64,000 bases of DNA. It comes from Rosa chinensis. Taxonomy: Eukaryota > Streptophyta > Magnoliopsida > Rosales > Rosaceae. Positions 1 to 12,279 of the stretch are shown piece by piece. The stretch's first letter is position 1, and each line of letters begins with the position of its first letter. Under the pieces are notes generated by a model. That model made no database searches. It worked only from the letters and a program-made list of their open reading frames with translations, and was not told the origin of the DNA. The translations under genes and the position numbers were made by a program. The stretch lies in NCBI RefSeq assembly GCF_002994745.2, contig NC_037088.1:63196397-63260396 (forward strand), written 5' to 3'.

Positions 1-1518
1 TACGAGAGAGTTTTACATCCGTATATCGTGTAAAGTGTTCATACAAATGCCTCGGTGACAAGTATATAATTACGGTTAAAGAACTGCTGCAGCGAACCAC
101 CGTCACCGCCAGAGTAACCACTGCTGCCCGATCACCGTCCAAAATACCCTAATGGCTGGAGCTTGCCTTATTGCTGGGGTTTCCAACGTGGATGTACCAT
201 GGCCTTTAAGAAGAGAAAGCTGACCCCCATGTGTGTATTTACTGCTCGCTCTCTTATCAGAAAGGATTTAATGGACCTTTACCCTTTGATCTGTGCCATT
301 GAGCTGTCACACTTGCCCTTCCCCATCCCCCACACCAACAACAATAATTGACTCACCCAGTTACTCTGATTAATATTAACGTTACATTAATACTGGTCTT
401 TCTAATTAGTTGAAGGGCAACGTATGCTCTTAAAACAGTGTTTACCTACTCAGTAATGATTTCATTCTCCCCATAACGACTTTTGAAGCTTAGCTTCCTC
501 ATACTTGAGAACTTTACTTTTCGCCCTTTAATTAACTTTCCCTAGGAATCTTTAAGAAGTATGGATCACCTACACTCCAGCCTCATCAATTTTGTTTGGA
601 AACAAAAAATTTCAATCATACCCGACATCTTTCTGGAAAAGTCTTTAGTACATTTAACATATCGATACATAAATAATAAACCAATTCTTTATAATAGTAA
701 ATCATTACCTACGATTGTAGATTAACTTGAATTCAGCTGGTTTACTGATGCATCTAAAGAGTATCTATAGATAAAATTAATTTGCTAAATCTATCGACAC
801 CTTAATGTATCGTAGATGAATTCCATTTTGCATTCAAGCACCGATTGCGGAGAAACCCAAAGACGTGTTTTTGGTTCCATCCCTGCGGTGCTCAGATGTG
901 TCTATGAGCATCTTCTGAAGGTGGGACAGTTTGATCATACCCCGGTACAAAAACAACCCCCACCCATATTAATGTAGGCATTGTATGCATCATGGTCTCT
1001 CAGTACCCTTTACCCAGTGTAGCTAAGCTTATATTATTCCAGTTCTACCCGCCACCTTACTTCTCCTTTTGATCATTGGGTAGATGGCATTGTCAATGTG
1101 ACAATGGCAAGACATTGATCTCCTTGAACCACCATAGATACCACTACCTAGGCTAGAACTATAAGAAATTAACCAATGTTTCTGGGTTCAAAATGTGATT
1201 AAATTTGCCCCATTGATCATAATCTTCTTTTGGTTTGTGAATATGAGAATTCAATTCTACAGTAATGACAACCATTAGCCAACTCTCTCTCCAAAATCTG
1301 CTCAACAGTATGGCATTGATGAAACAACCAACCATCTTTATTACCAGCACAGGATTGACACAGTACCAAAGGTCCCCTCCATTCCCCCTAAATATTTCAA
1401 CCATCTTTATTTCCTGGATCCTCTACTCTACGCTCCTCACACTCCACTTCCCACTCACTCTTCTTTCCCTCCTTCATTCTTCAGGGAAGAAAGATCACTC
1501 TTCTTCCTCACTTGAATC
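1..1518. other. Intergenic region and upstream region of the subtilase gene
   Basis: No convincing gene was seen in this stretch; the short open frames here have no recognisable domain. It is AT-rich up to about 1400. From about 1420 to 1515 the + strand becomes strongly pyrimidine-rich (runs of CTC and TTC), typical of a plant 5' leader directly before the subtilase start codon at 1519. No TATA box was assigned with confidence. Confidence 0.5.
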
Positions 1519-3843
1519 ATGAAAATGGTTCAAAAACCAGTGATCAAATGGCTGGTTCTGATTCTAACAAGCTGTGTCTTCTTCAGCATGGCCCTCTCTG
1601 CAAAAACCCAAACTTACATCATCCAAATGGACAAGTCCGCCAAGCCTGAATCCTTCACCACCCACCTCGATTGGTACTCATCCAAAGTAAACTCAGTACT
1701 CAACAAACCAGAAAAAGGAGACGATCAAAACCAAGACAGAATCATTTACACTTACCAAACCGCCTTTCATGGCGTCGCAGCTCAACTGAGCAAACAAGAA
1801 GCAGACCTACTAGAGCAACAAGACGGAGTCTTGGCTATATTCCCAGAACAGAAGTACCAGCTCCACACCACCAGAAGTCCTCTGTTTCTCGGGCTCGAAC
1901 CACACGACAGCACCGCCGACAACGTCTGGTCCCAGCGAGTCTCTGACCATGACGTCATCGTAGGAGTACTCGACACGGGAGTCTGGCCGGAAAGCCAGAG
2001 CTTCAACGACACCGGAATGTCTCCGGTTCCGAGGCGCTGGCGCGGCGCATGCGAGACCGGCCGCGGCTTCACAAAAAGCAACTGCAACAGGAAAATCGTC
2101 GGCGCCAGAATCTTCCACCGGGGGTACGAGTCCGCCACCGGAAAAATCAACGAGAAGATGGAGTACAAGTCGCCAAGGGACCAGGACGGACACGGGACCC
2201 ACACCGCCGCAACCGTCGCCGGATCTCCCGTACGTGGCGCCAATCTTCTCGGCTACGCGTACGGTACGGCGAGAGGAATGGCGCCGGCGGCGAGGATCGC
2301 GGCGTACAAGGTGTGCTGGGTTGGAGGTTGCTTCAGCTCTGATATAATGGCAGCGGTTGATAAGGCCGTCGAGGACGGTGTCGATGTTTTGTCTATTTCT
2401 CTTGGTGGTGGAGTTTCCTCGTATTACCGGGATAGCTTGTCTATTGCGGCGTTTGGTGCGATGGAGATGGGAGTTTTTGTCTCTTGCTCCGCCGGGAACG
2501 GTGGGCCAGACCCGGTGAGTCTGACTAATGTGTCACCTTGGATCACCACCGTCGGTGCTAGCACTATGGATAGGGATTTTCCGGCCACTGTGAAGTTGGG
2601 GAATGGGAGGACTATTACTGGAGTTTCGCTTTATAGAGGGAGAATGAAGCTTGACGCAAAGAAGCTGTACCCTGTTGTGTTAGCGGGTGGGAATTCGAGT
2701 AGCCCCAATCCGAGCTCGTTGTGTTTAGAGGGTACTTTAGATCCGAAGAAAGTTAAGGGGAAGATTGTGATTTGTGATCGTGGGATTAGTCCTAGAGTGC
2801 AGAAGGGAGACGTGGTGAAGAATGCCGGAGGAGTTGGGATGATCTTGGCTAATACGGCTTCGAATGGGGAGGAGCTGGTTGCTGATTGTCATCTGATTCC
2901 GGCGGTTGCGGTGGGAGAGAATGAAGCAAAATCGATCAAGCATTACGCCTTAACAAGTCCGAAAGCAAAGGCAACTCTAGCATTTGTTGGTACTAGACTA
3001 GGGGTTAGACCGTCTCCCATTGTGGCTGCATTTTCGTCAAGAGGGCCTAATCTTTTGAGTTTTGAGATTATGAAGCCGGATTTGGTGGCGCCGGGAGTGA
3101 ACATTATTGCTGCTTGGACTGGGGCATTGGGTCCGTCGAGCTTGGCAACGGATCGCAGGAGAGTGAAGTTCAATATCTTGTCCGGGACTTCAATGTCGTG
3201 TCCTCATGTGAGTGGGATTGCTGCTTTGCTCAAATCTAGGCACCCCGAATGGAGTCCAGCCGCGATCAAATCCGCCTTGATGACTACAGCTTATGTTCAT
3301 GACAACACACATAAGCCTCTGGAAGATGCCTCAACAGCTAAAATTTCAACCCCTTTTGATCATGGAGCTGGACACATAAACCCGAGGAAGGCTCTTGACC
3401 CGGGCTTGGTTTATGACATTCAGCCCCAGGATTATCTTGAGTTCCTCTGCACACAAAAACTAACCCCAACGCAGCTCAAGGTGTTTAGCAATAGCACTTG
3501 CCGTCACACTCTGGCCAATGCAGGGGACCTCAACTATCCCGCAATTTCCGTTGTGTTTGTGGAGAACACTAATGTCTCTGTCTTGACAGTTCATAGAACT
3601 GTCACTAATGTTGGCCCTGCGGTTTCGAGTTACCATGCCATAGTTTCGCCATTCAAGGGTGCTTATGTGAAAGTTGAGCCGCGAATTCTGAAGTTCACCA
3701 AAGCTAATCAGAAGCTGTCTTACAAAGTGACCTTTACTACAAAGACTAGGCAGACGGAACCTGAGTTTGGAGGTTTGGTGTGGAAGGCTGGAGTCCACAG
3801 AGTTAGAAGTCCAATTGTTGTGGCATGGGGGATGCTGATATGA
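1519..3843 (+). CDS. SBT1.3: Subtilisin-like serine protease, SBT1.3 type, single exon
   Basis: A complete 774-aa plant subtilase (family S8) in one uninterrupted exon, as usual for this family. A hydrophobic signal peptide covers about residues 1-28, followed by an inhibitor I9 prodomain to about 116. The mature enzyme probably starts near TTRSP at 117-121. The catalytic residues are visible: Asp152 in GVLDTG, His225 in DGHGTHT, oxyanion Asn327 in SAGNGGP and Ser558 in SGTSMSCPH. A PA domain is inserted at about 365-490 and a fibronectin-III-like domain ends the protein. It should be secreted to the apoplast and cleave peptide or protein substrates there; the substrate is unknown. The two in-frame Met codons at residues 1 and 3 make little difference, and the first was used. 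By remembered family similarity it is closest to Arabidopsis SBT1.3. It is a single-copy neighbour of the TNL array and carries no lesions. Confidence 0.95.
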   Translation: MKMVQKPVIKWLVLILTSCVFFSMALSAKTQTYIIQMDKSAKPESFTTHLDWYSSKVNSVLNKPEKGDDQNQDRIIYTYQTAFHGVAAQLSKQEADLLEQQDGVLAIFPEQKYQLHTTRSPLFLGLEPHDSTADNVWSQRVSDHDVIVGVLDTGVWPESQSFNDTGMSPVPRRWRGACETGRGFTKSNCNRKIVGARIFHRGYESATGKINEKMEYKSPRDQDGHGTHTAATVAGSPVRGANLLGYAYGTARGMAPAARIAAYKVCWVGGCFSSDIMAAVDKAVEDGVDVLSISLGGGVSSYYRDSLSIAAFGAMEMGVFVSCSAGNGGPDPVSLTNVSPWITTVGASTMDRDFPATVKLGNGRTITGVSLYRGRMKLDAKKLYPVVLAGGNSSSPNPSSLCLEGTLDPKKVKGKIVICDRGISPRVQKGDVVKNAGGVGMILANTASNGEELVADCHLIPAVAVGENEAKSIKHYALTSPKAKATLAFVGTRLGVRPSPIVAAFSSRGPNLLSFEIMKPDLVAPGVNIIAAWTGALGPSSLATDRRRVKFNILSGTSMSCPHVSGIAALLKSRHPEWSPAAIKSALMTTAYVHDNTHKPLEDASTAKISTPFDHGAGHINPRKALDPGLVYDIQPQDYLEFLCTQKLTPTQLKVFSNSTCRHTLANAGDLNYPAISVVFVENTNVSVLTVHRTVTNVGPAVSSYHAIVSPFKGAYVKVEPRILKFTKANQKLSYKVTFTTKTRQTEPEFGGLVWKAGVHRVRSPIVVAWGMLI

Positions 3844-4590
3844 GTCATGGTCTGGAGTTTTTTGACATGAATGAATCTCAACGGATGGTTTTATTGCTTT
3901 TGCTGAATAAACAAATTTTCTGTAAACAGCCTTTAATTTTAAGCTCACTCAATCCATATTTTGTCTAGTGGGTGGTTAATTAGCCTTCTCCATGATCATC
4001 TAGCTTGTGTGATCATTAGAACACGAGCATAACAGTGTCATGTCTACTGAAATGAAATGTGGGATTAATATGGAGTTCAAATCTGATTCTTGTGGTAGAC
4101 TTGATCAGAATTCAGACTCCCCCGACTCTACGTTTTCACAATTCTTTGGTGTGATGCTTTGAAAAATAGGCTGATTGGACCTTCTTGGACTCATTGTTAA
4201 TGGGCCACGTACAAGTCCAAACAAATATGAGTACTTGTGCTAGCTGTGAATCTAGGGTTTGGCTATTCGGTCAAACAATATGTGAGAGTAAAACAAAGTG
4301 TATAAACAACTTTTGCTTGTGCAGTTTTACCTAACATCCCTTTGGAATCCCCCGCCTGGTAAAACTAAAAAAATCGAAAAGAGAAGTGCACTGTTTCGCA
4401 GTCGTCTGATTCCGACCATCAGTCAAAACCAGTCCAATTCTTTAATGGTCTCGACTCTCGACTCTCGACTCTCGACTGGGAGTAATTGATAAGCATCCAT
4501 CCAACAATAAGAGCAAGTTGCACTAATAGTTTCAGTTTCCAGCATCAGTTTCAGTTCTTACACTAGACTAGTCGATCTTGTGTTGATCAC
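3844..4590. promoter_or_regulatory. 3' end of the subtilase gene and upstream region of TNL-1
   Basis: No gene here. About 4010-4200 is recognisably similar to about 28135-28290 upstream of TNL-3 (shared words around the segment attagaacac.agc), so these two TNLs share an upstream ancestry. About 4400-4570 resembles 45930-46110 upstream of TNL-5. A four-copy minisatellite lies at 4450-4477. Confidence 0.5.
4450..4477. repeat. (CTCGACT)4 minisatellite in the TNL-1 upstream region
   Basis: Four perfect tandem 7-bp units are seen directly. The equivalent place upstream of TNL-5 (about 45988-46005) has only about two units, so the array expanded after duplication. Confidence 0.85.
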
Positions 4591-6984
4591 ATGATGGCTT
4601 CTTCATCTTCATCTGGTAGTCGTTGCAAGTATGATGTCTTCATCAGTTTTAGAGGGGAAGACACCCGCAAGATCTTCGTCGGCCATCTTTACAGAGCTCT
4701 GCAACAGAAAGCAATCAACGCCTTCATCGATTCTGAAGGGCTCAGTAAAGGCAACAAGATTTCAGAGCTACTCACATATATTGAGGACTCGAGGCTTTCG
4801 GTTTTAGTTTTATCTCAAAACTATGCATCTTCCACTTGGTGCTTAAAAGAGCTCGTCAAAATCCTGGATTGCATGGACACGATGAAGCAGATAGTGGTGC
4901 CTATCTTCTACCAAGTAGATCCCTCTGATCTACGAAAATCGATGGAAAATTTGCAGAAGCGCTCGCCATACATGGAGAAAATCCTAGCCTCGACAAGGAA
5001 GAGTTGGACAGCTGGAGGTCCGCTCTAACAAGAGTTGCGGATCTATCTGGCTGGGATTCGACCAAATATGGGTGAGTAATCTTCCTTCAAACTCTCAGTT
5101 ACTCTCAGTGGAATTCTTACAAATTTTGCCTCGTAGCTATTTCTCTGGAGTTTAATTTCTGATATGCTTCTCTGTTACCATAAAAGCCACCTGTTTCTTT
5201 GTAATAAAATCGTGGATTCATACTAACTGAATTTCAAATGTTTTGAATCAACTAAGCTCTATGAAGTTCATTTTTCTTCAATTTCTATTCAAGGTTTGTG
5301 TGCTATAACTTATGATCCCCTTCTCTTAATCAAATTGTACTTTTTTGGTTTAGTCTTATGTATTTAGTTTTTTGTGGTAGCATACATGCATTAATCTTGG
5401 AAACTGTAAGTTTAGATACTTGACTCTGATAAGATTACTACAAATTATCAACTTAGTTGTCATCACATTTTAGTTTAGTTCTATGTCACTTTATGTTCTT
5501 AGTACCTGTTTCACAGTACATCTTGCTTTGAGAACTCTTTAATTTACAAACACAGTTACGCGGTTTTCTAACTTTTCAGGGATGATGGCAAGCTTATTGA
5601 GGAAATTGTTGAAAATACTCTGAAAGAACTGATCAACACATCGTCGAGTAAAGCCAATGGCTTGGTTGGAATGGATTCCCACATTGCAGAAATGAATTCA
5701 AGATTATGTCTTCAGGTGAATGATGTTCGGGTTGTTGGAATATGGGGTATGGGTGGTTTAGGAAAAACAACCATTGCTAGAGCTGTTTACGACGAAATTG
5801 CTTGCCAATTCGAACACTCTTGCTTTCTTGATAATGTCAAGGAAGCTTTTATAAGTAAGCGTGAAGTACAAATGCAGGTTGATCTTATATTCAGATTGTT
5901 GAAGGAAAAGGTGCAGAGTGTAGATTTGGACAGAGGTCGGAAGATGATAATGGAAAGGCTAGGTATGAAAAAAGTCATAGTTGTTCTTGATGATGTGGAA
6001 ACTTTTTCCCAAATTGAAGCCTTGCTTGGAAAACTACATGCATTTGGTGAGGGAAGTAGAGTCATTGTAACAACTAGAAATAAGCAATCGCTAAGTGGAG
6101 TTAATGAGACATATAAGCCTACTTATCTAAGTGATGTTGAAGCTCTTGAGCTATTTACGAAATATGCCTTCAGAACAAATCAACCCAATGGAGACTACGA
6201 TCATCTCTCAAGGCGTGCCATAGAATATGCTCAAGGTTTGCCTTTAGCACTTAAAGTCTTGGGGGCATTTCTTGATGACAAAGATGTATGTGAATGGGAA
6301 GCCGTGCTAGAGAAATTGAAGAAAATCCCACATATAGAAATTCAGGATGTGCTTAGAACAAGCTTTGATGGACTAGATCATATAGAGAAAGAAATATTTC
6401 TAGATATTGCATGTCTCTTTAGGAAATGGAACAAAGATTTTGTCACAGAATTTCTAGATAGTTGTGGCTTCTTTCCCCGCAATGGATTAAGGGTTCTAGC
6501 TGACAGAGCACTCATAAATATATCAAAAGACGATGACCTCACCATGCACGATTTACTACAAGAAATGGGTAGAGAAATTGTCCGCCTAGAATCTCCAAAA
6601 GAACCTGGAAAACGCAGTAGGTTGTGGAGTTATGATGATGTTAGTCGTGTATTGACTCAAAATACGGTGAGATATTCAATCATGATCATTTTCTAGCTTG
6701 TTTCCATTTTATATGTGTACATAATGTTTGGTGGAAAGATTCAACTTTGACGAAAATCAAATTCATGGGATTGTTGTATTAACTTTCTGATAATGTTCTA
6801 GATATTTTGCACCAACATATAATTTGCTATTGGTTATGCAGGCGACGGATGCAGTTGAATGCTTAATCCTAGACTTGTCGAACTCAAAAGTCAACCTATG
6901 CATACATACTGGAGCATTTGTTGGAATGACGAAGCTAAGACTACTCATAATTTATTATTCATTCTTCAATATATGTGATTCCTT

Positions 6985-7015
6985 CGACTATGACTATGAC
7001 TATGACTATGACTGT
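6985..7015 (+). repeat. (TATGAC)n coding repeat giving an acidic D-Y tract in TNL-1 exon 3
   Basis: About five tandem hexamers, the last imperfect (TGTGAC), encode alternating Asp-Tyr in the linker between the NB-ARC and the first LRR. TNL-3 has a differently built acidic stretch (rich in D, E and F) at the equivalent place; TNL-2 and TNL-4 do not. Confidence 0.85.
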
Positions 7016-8859
7016 GACGAAGGCTATTTTGAATACGTTAAAAGCAGTGAGGATTTTGGGATGGATGTTTGTTGGAAAGAGGATTTTTGTCCCGTTGATG
7101 GTTGTAAACAACTCTGGAGGGGGGACTTGAAGTGTCTTTCTCATGAATTGAGGTTTCTCTTATGGCATGGATGCCCACTAAAGTCTTTGCCATCAACCTT
7201 TATCCCGAAGAATCTTGTTAGACTTGACATGCGTGGTAGTCACATTAAACAACTTTGGGAAGGAATCCAGGTACAATGATCCATGCATATTTTTCTTGTT
7301 TGAAAATTATTAATTTCTATATACCCCATTTATGAATTCCTGGTGTTTTAAATGCAGCCCCTGCAAAATTTGAAAATCATCAAGTTAAGTCACTGCCAAT
7401 ACCTTGTTGAAATCCCTGACTTAATTGAGGCGATAAATCTGCAGAAACTATTCCTTGATGGCTGTTCAAGTTTATTTGAGGTTCATTCATCCATTTCTGC
7501 TCTTCAAAACCTTCATTTCTTGGATCTAAAGGGGTGCAAGCAACTTAAGATTCTGCCAAGCTGCATTCATATGAAATCTCTACGGATCCTTCGTCTATCT
7601 GGCTGTTCAAATCTCGAAAAGTTTCCTGAGATTTCAGAGGTTATGATGAAGCTAAAATGGCTTTATTTAGATGGGACTGCAATTAAAGAACTGCCCTCAT
7701 CTATTAACAATCTCACTGGAATTGTTACTTTAGATCTGAAAGGTTGCACAGAACTTAAGACTCTACCAATCAGCATTCTTATGAGTTCTCTTCGGATCTT
7801 TAACCTCGATGGCTGCTCAAATCTTGAAAAGTTTCCGGAGATTTCAGGAATCATGAAGGAGCTACCAGAGCTTTGTTTAGATGGGACGGCAATAAAAGGA
7901 CTGCCCTCATCAATTGATCAGCTTGAGGGGCTTAAACACTTAAGTATGCGGGACTGCGAAAGCCTTGAATTTCTTCCCGACAGTATCTGTAATTTGGCAG
8001 ACCTTAAACATCTGGATCTCACAGGTTGCACAGAACTTAAGACTCTACCAACCAGCATTCATATGCGTTCTCTTCAGACACTTAACCTCGATGGCTGCTC
8101 AAATCTTGAAAAGTTTCCGGAGATTTCAGGATTCATGAAGGAGCTAGTAGTGCTTGGTTTAGATGAGACCGCAATTAAAGGATTACCCTCATCAATTGAT
8201 CTGCTTGTGGGGCTTAAACACTTAACTATGCGGAATTGCAAAAGCCTTGTCTCTCTTCCCGACAGTATCTGTAATTTGGCAGACCTTACACTTCTCCATC
8301 TGTCTGGGTGCTCAGCACTTCATAACTTGCCTGAGAAATTGGGAGACTTAGAATCCTTAGAGGACCTGGACGTAGATGATAGTGGTGTAAAACAACTTCC
8401 ATTCTCTATCCTTCGTGTGCGTTCCGTATTATCATGTATTGGGTGTAAAGAGATGACGGCACCCTTTTCAGCATGGCCATCATCAGTGGAAGAATATTGT
8501 AGTTACTCTGTTCTGCTACATCTTGATTTAAGTGACTGCAATCTGTTGGAGTTATCAGATGGTATTGCTCATTTATCTTCATTGGTAACATTAAAGCTGT
8601 GCAGAAACAATTTGGAGAGCTTACCTGTGACAATGAATCAACTTGGTTGGTTAACGCATCTTGAATTGGAAGCTTGCAAGAGGCTGAAATCAATACCAGA
8701 GCTTTCATCGAGTATAAATTACATAGATGCACATGATTGCACAGCTTTGGAAACAGTTTCAACACCAAAAACTAGAAATCTTGACTTCAGATTTTCTAAT
8801 TGCTTCCGGCTGGTACAAGCAAATTTGTTTAGAGATATTGTTGAAACTCATTCTCTCAG

Positions 8860-8863
<4 letters not shown>

Positions 8864-8902
<39 letters not shown>
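8864..8902 (+). repeat. (CT)n microsatellite at the donor of the last intron of TNL-1
   Basis: The LRR exon ends with CAG, and the intron begins GT followed at once by a perfect CT run. If this intron is retained, the frame reads Ser-Leu repeats and stops within 45 bases, removing the C-JID and tail. Confidence 0.9.
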
Positions 8903-8904
<2 letters not shown>

Positions 8905-10034
8905 GTAAAACTGACACACATACAGGTCCCAAAATTAAGTTTTTATTTGTTGTATAGGATAATCATCTGCGACCTCTGTGCTTCAACATGTGTCTTCCTG
9001 GAAGTGAAGTTCCAGAATGGTTCAACCTTCGGGATACGGGATGTTCAGTAACTTTCCATGTTCCACTGAATAGTTTCAATAGCAAGCTTTTAGGATTTGC
9101 TATATGCATTGTTATTAACTTCAGTGGTGCTCGTCATGATGTATCTAAAATGTATGGAAGATGTAATTGGACCTCAAAAGGAAATTGGGGTGAGCAATAC
9201 TTCTTCCAATTAGATTTGGTTGGCCAGCAGTACAGAACTCACAGATTTCTAGAGTCAGATCACATGTTCATGGGATATATGTCATGGTCTGAATATGGCT
9301 GGATTGCAAAACATAGATTAGATGCATTTACGATTGGGGTAGAAACTGGAACATATTTTCCAACACACGGTTGCTTTACTAGTAGCTGCGGTGTTCGTTT
9401 AGTTTATGCTAATCATGAGGAGATGGGAAATAGCGTGACACAGCCCTTAATTCCTGTGGATAGCCGGGAAGGGGGAGTGGATGGCCAGAGAATGGAGGAT
9501 GCGGTGCAGCAGGGGGAGGATTCCTGTGCTAAAGGAGGGGTGTCAGGGCTTGGAGCACCGTTTTTTCCGAACCAGCTGGAAATAAGAGAGAGTGAAACAG
9601 AGTGGGAGGCAGAGTCATCAGAGTCGGGTGAAGGGAGAGGCAGGTATCAAACATTGGAGATGTTATTAGAGCCACAGATGGAGGGTAAAAAAGAGGAGAT
9701 AATGGTGGTGGTGGAGCAGGGGGAGGGGTGCCAGGTGTTAGGGTCGGCATTCTCTTTGAGAAAGAGAGAAACAGAAAGAGAAGGAGACAAAGTCACCAGA
9801 GTCTCTGATGATGGGGAGATATCGGAGTTGGGCAGCCACAGTGGTCTGGTGGTGCCAAATTCACAGAGTGAGGGCAAAGAAGAGAAAGAATTGATTGGGG
9901 ACGAGTCATTGGCTGGAAGAGGGTTGTTAGGGCCACTATGCAGCTGCTTCTACTGGCTGGGTGAAGTATGGCGTGGAAAGAGAGAAGTAGCAGAAGCAGC
10001 GGAGTTTGGCTTGCATGAAAGGAAAAAAGAATAG

Positions 10035-11830
10035 TTGAAGAGGTGACCGTAGTGATCCAAGTTTAGTTTCTCAGTAAAAAGCTTATGCATCTCTCTGTGC
10101 TGTCTTTGATGATCCTTAAGATCTTCATGTAATTATACCAATTTTTTGCAACTGAGAACTCTCCAACAATAAAAAAAGAAACACTCATTGCTCTGCACAG
10201 ATTCATTCGTATGAGTTGTTTTGTTGTAGTATGTTGATAATGATGCGAGTTTTAGTGGTATATATGTTCACATAAAATTTCCAACTAAGCAAGCAGTACT
10301 AGGAAACTCAAGTTTTAAATCTCCTTACCCATATATTGTATTTTCAAACTTAGATCAGCATCTGTTGTTGGCTCCCTGAACTGTGCTATTGTAGCTTTTA
10401 GCTTTTAGTGGAGAAATTCACTAAGATTTTTTCCTCTATCAAATTTGATGTTTAAGTTGGGCTTGCAAATTTTAGGGGAAGATGTATGAGTTTGGATAAT
10501 CTGGAATGGTACATTAAGGGGAGGAAAGTACGCCTCAGTGATTGCACTCCCTCTTCAAAAGAATGCTCGTTGTACCACTAACATTGAAGCTGTAGACACC
10601 AGGGTGAGTGACTATTAATTGCAATAGCACTAATGATCATTGTTGGTGACTGATTTAAGTGTCTGAACCTTGAGATGGTAATTTGGTGATTGCATTTCCT
10701 TGACAAGTATTTAGTTTTTATTGTGAATTCTTGTATATATGATACAAAGTTTGGCACCATACTGTTGACTTTTGGACAGGTTTTAGTAATATATGCTTGT
10801 TGCAGTTGTAGAATTTTCTTCTATGTATGGTCCTTTATTTTTTGGGCATAATTTTCAGCTCTTGATGTTACTATCATGAGGATTGTTGAAACTATCACCA
10901 TGGATTTCAGTAATGTAAATCTGAGTGCTTGAACTAATTAAATGTGCCGAGATCATATGAAGTCAGCAACAAATTTGAGATGGAAAATATATTCTTCTCT
11001 ATTGTAAAATTCTGTAGTCAATGGCATTGAACAGAACAAACTCACTTGCCCTCTTATTCACACTCAGCTCAATAACCCTCATCTTCTCTCTAATGAACCG
11101 TTTCTCTGCACAGATAAGAGGAAAGCAGGAAAGGAAGAGGGAGTCTGGCAACGTATCAATGGTGGAATGTTATCAAAGGTGAGTTGCCCAGCTGGCTGGC
11201 TCTCTGAAAGCTCAGGATGTTGTGTTCATCAAATCTTAACAGACACCCCAACACTTGCAACAGTCTAGGTCCATCTCTTCACCAAAATACATTAGCCTAT
11301 ACAAACTCCAATCCATACATTTACCATCGTCTGCTCTTTCAAACCTTACCGATTCAAATGTCAGTCATCGGAATCCGGGACTTATATAGCTCAGATCGTA
11401 AGTACGGTAGAACGGTTAATGATGATGTAGTAATCCACTGTACGCACCGAAGTCTCCTTATGTTGTGATCCAAGGTTAGTTTCTGAGTATGTAACAACTA
11501 AACAGCTTACGCATGTCTGTGCTGTCTCTGATGCTCATGGAGACCTTCATGTAATTGTACTTCTTACTCATCTTTTATTTTTCACAACCCAGAATTGAAG
11601 TCACCAACCCTGAAAAGAGAAATACTAATTCATCTGCACGGATTCCTTGATATGTGCCGTTTAGTTGTATTTTTCATCCAAATGGCTACAACTTGGATTA
11701 CTATTTGGAGTTTTGAAGGTGTTAATTCTTTTAAAGAGACATTATTTTGGCAGATTTTAGTTGTCCCGGCCTCCTCTGTTTGTTACCCTGATATTCTAGT
11801 TGGTGGTCAAGAACTCAAGCAAAACAACAA
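10035..11830. other. 3' flank of TNL-1 built from decayed GT64 sequence
   Basis: No intact gene. About 10228-10470 matches intron 4 of the GT64 gene (63715-64000). It is followed by a splice-acceptor-like TTTAG and a relic of the next GT64 exon at 10476-10603. An exon-like block with CACAG and AAAG|GTGAGT borders at about 11115-11178 recurs after TNL-2, -3, -4 and -5. About 11330-11450 contains a relic of GT64 exon 2 (the Asp-Asp-Val region). Confidence 0.6.
10476..10603 (+). pseudogene. Relic of GT64 exon 5 after TNL-1
   Basis: Preceded by TTTAG and ended by AGG|GTGAGT. Read with small frame changes it gives GKMYEFG at its start and a TNIEAVDTR-like end. That resembles the GT64 family segment (IYEIGS...RMPLV...AVDSR) expected for the exon after the last one visible in this window. 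It contains stops and frame changes, so it is not functional. The match is from family memory because the intact exon lies outside the window. Confidence 0.6.
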
Positions 11831-12078
11831 TGTGTAAAGTGTAGAATGCAAATGCAAATACAGATCTGTTTAAGTAAAATAGATTCTAGAGAGAATGTAG
11901 AGAGAATTGTGTGTCATATTATTGAGAATAGGAGCCCTATATATAGGGATTACAAGTACATATTCTAATGTTACAAGGAATATTAATCCGCGTAGGATTA
12001 GGAATTCTAGAATCTTCTCTCCTATATATTACTACTCCTAGTTTGATTAGGCACACTAATAGCTGATTTCCTTCAACA
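11831..12078 (-). repeat. 3' LTR of the copia element
   Basis: On the - strand a purine run (AAGGGGGAG) is followed at once by TGTTGAAGG, the expected polypurine tract and LTR start. The other end is at or near 11831-11833, reading TG on the + strand. The length is about 246-248 bp. Without the second LTR the outer boundary is approximate. Confidence 0.55.
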
Positions 12079-12279
12079 CTCCCCCTTGTGCCGCTCAAAC
12101 TTGGTGGTGACGCTTCATCCGTTGCCTCGTTAAAAAACTTGCTCGAGTGAAAAACCATGTGGGACAAAAACACGCTCGAGGAGGAGAAAAAGAGTACAAC
12201 ACGTCCTCTACTCTTCGAGATCAAACATGTAGACATCATAACTCCCCCTGATGTCGATATCTCCCCCTGATTGCTGCAA

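Larger units (their letters stand above)
4591..10034 (+). pseudogene. TNL-1: TIR-NB-ARC-LRR-C-JID gene with a frameshift in the TIR exon
   Basis: Five exons by GT-AG borders and homology with the paralogues: 4591-5071 (TIR), 5580-6666 (NB-ARC), 6842-7270, 7358-8863 (LRR), 8958-10034 (C-JID plus acidic tail). Exons 2-5 are open and keep phase. The NB-ARC has GMGGLGKTT, a kinase-2 VVLDDV, GLPLALKVLG and MHD. In exon 1 a single base is missing at about 4931-4945 relative to TNL-2, -3 and -5, just after VDPSDLRK. The frame therefore stops at 5028, giving a 145-aa protein that keeps the TIR catalytic WCLKEL segment but loses the end of the domain. The donor context also reads TATGG instead of TATGA. 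Exon 3 carries an acidic (TATGAC)n expansion. The gene is either a recent pseudogene, a TIR-only gene, or the site of a one-base sequence error; nothing else in it looks decayed. Confidence 0.85.
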
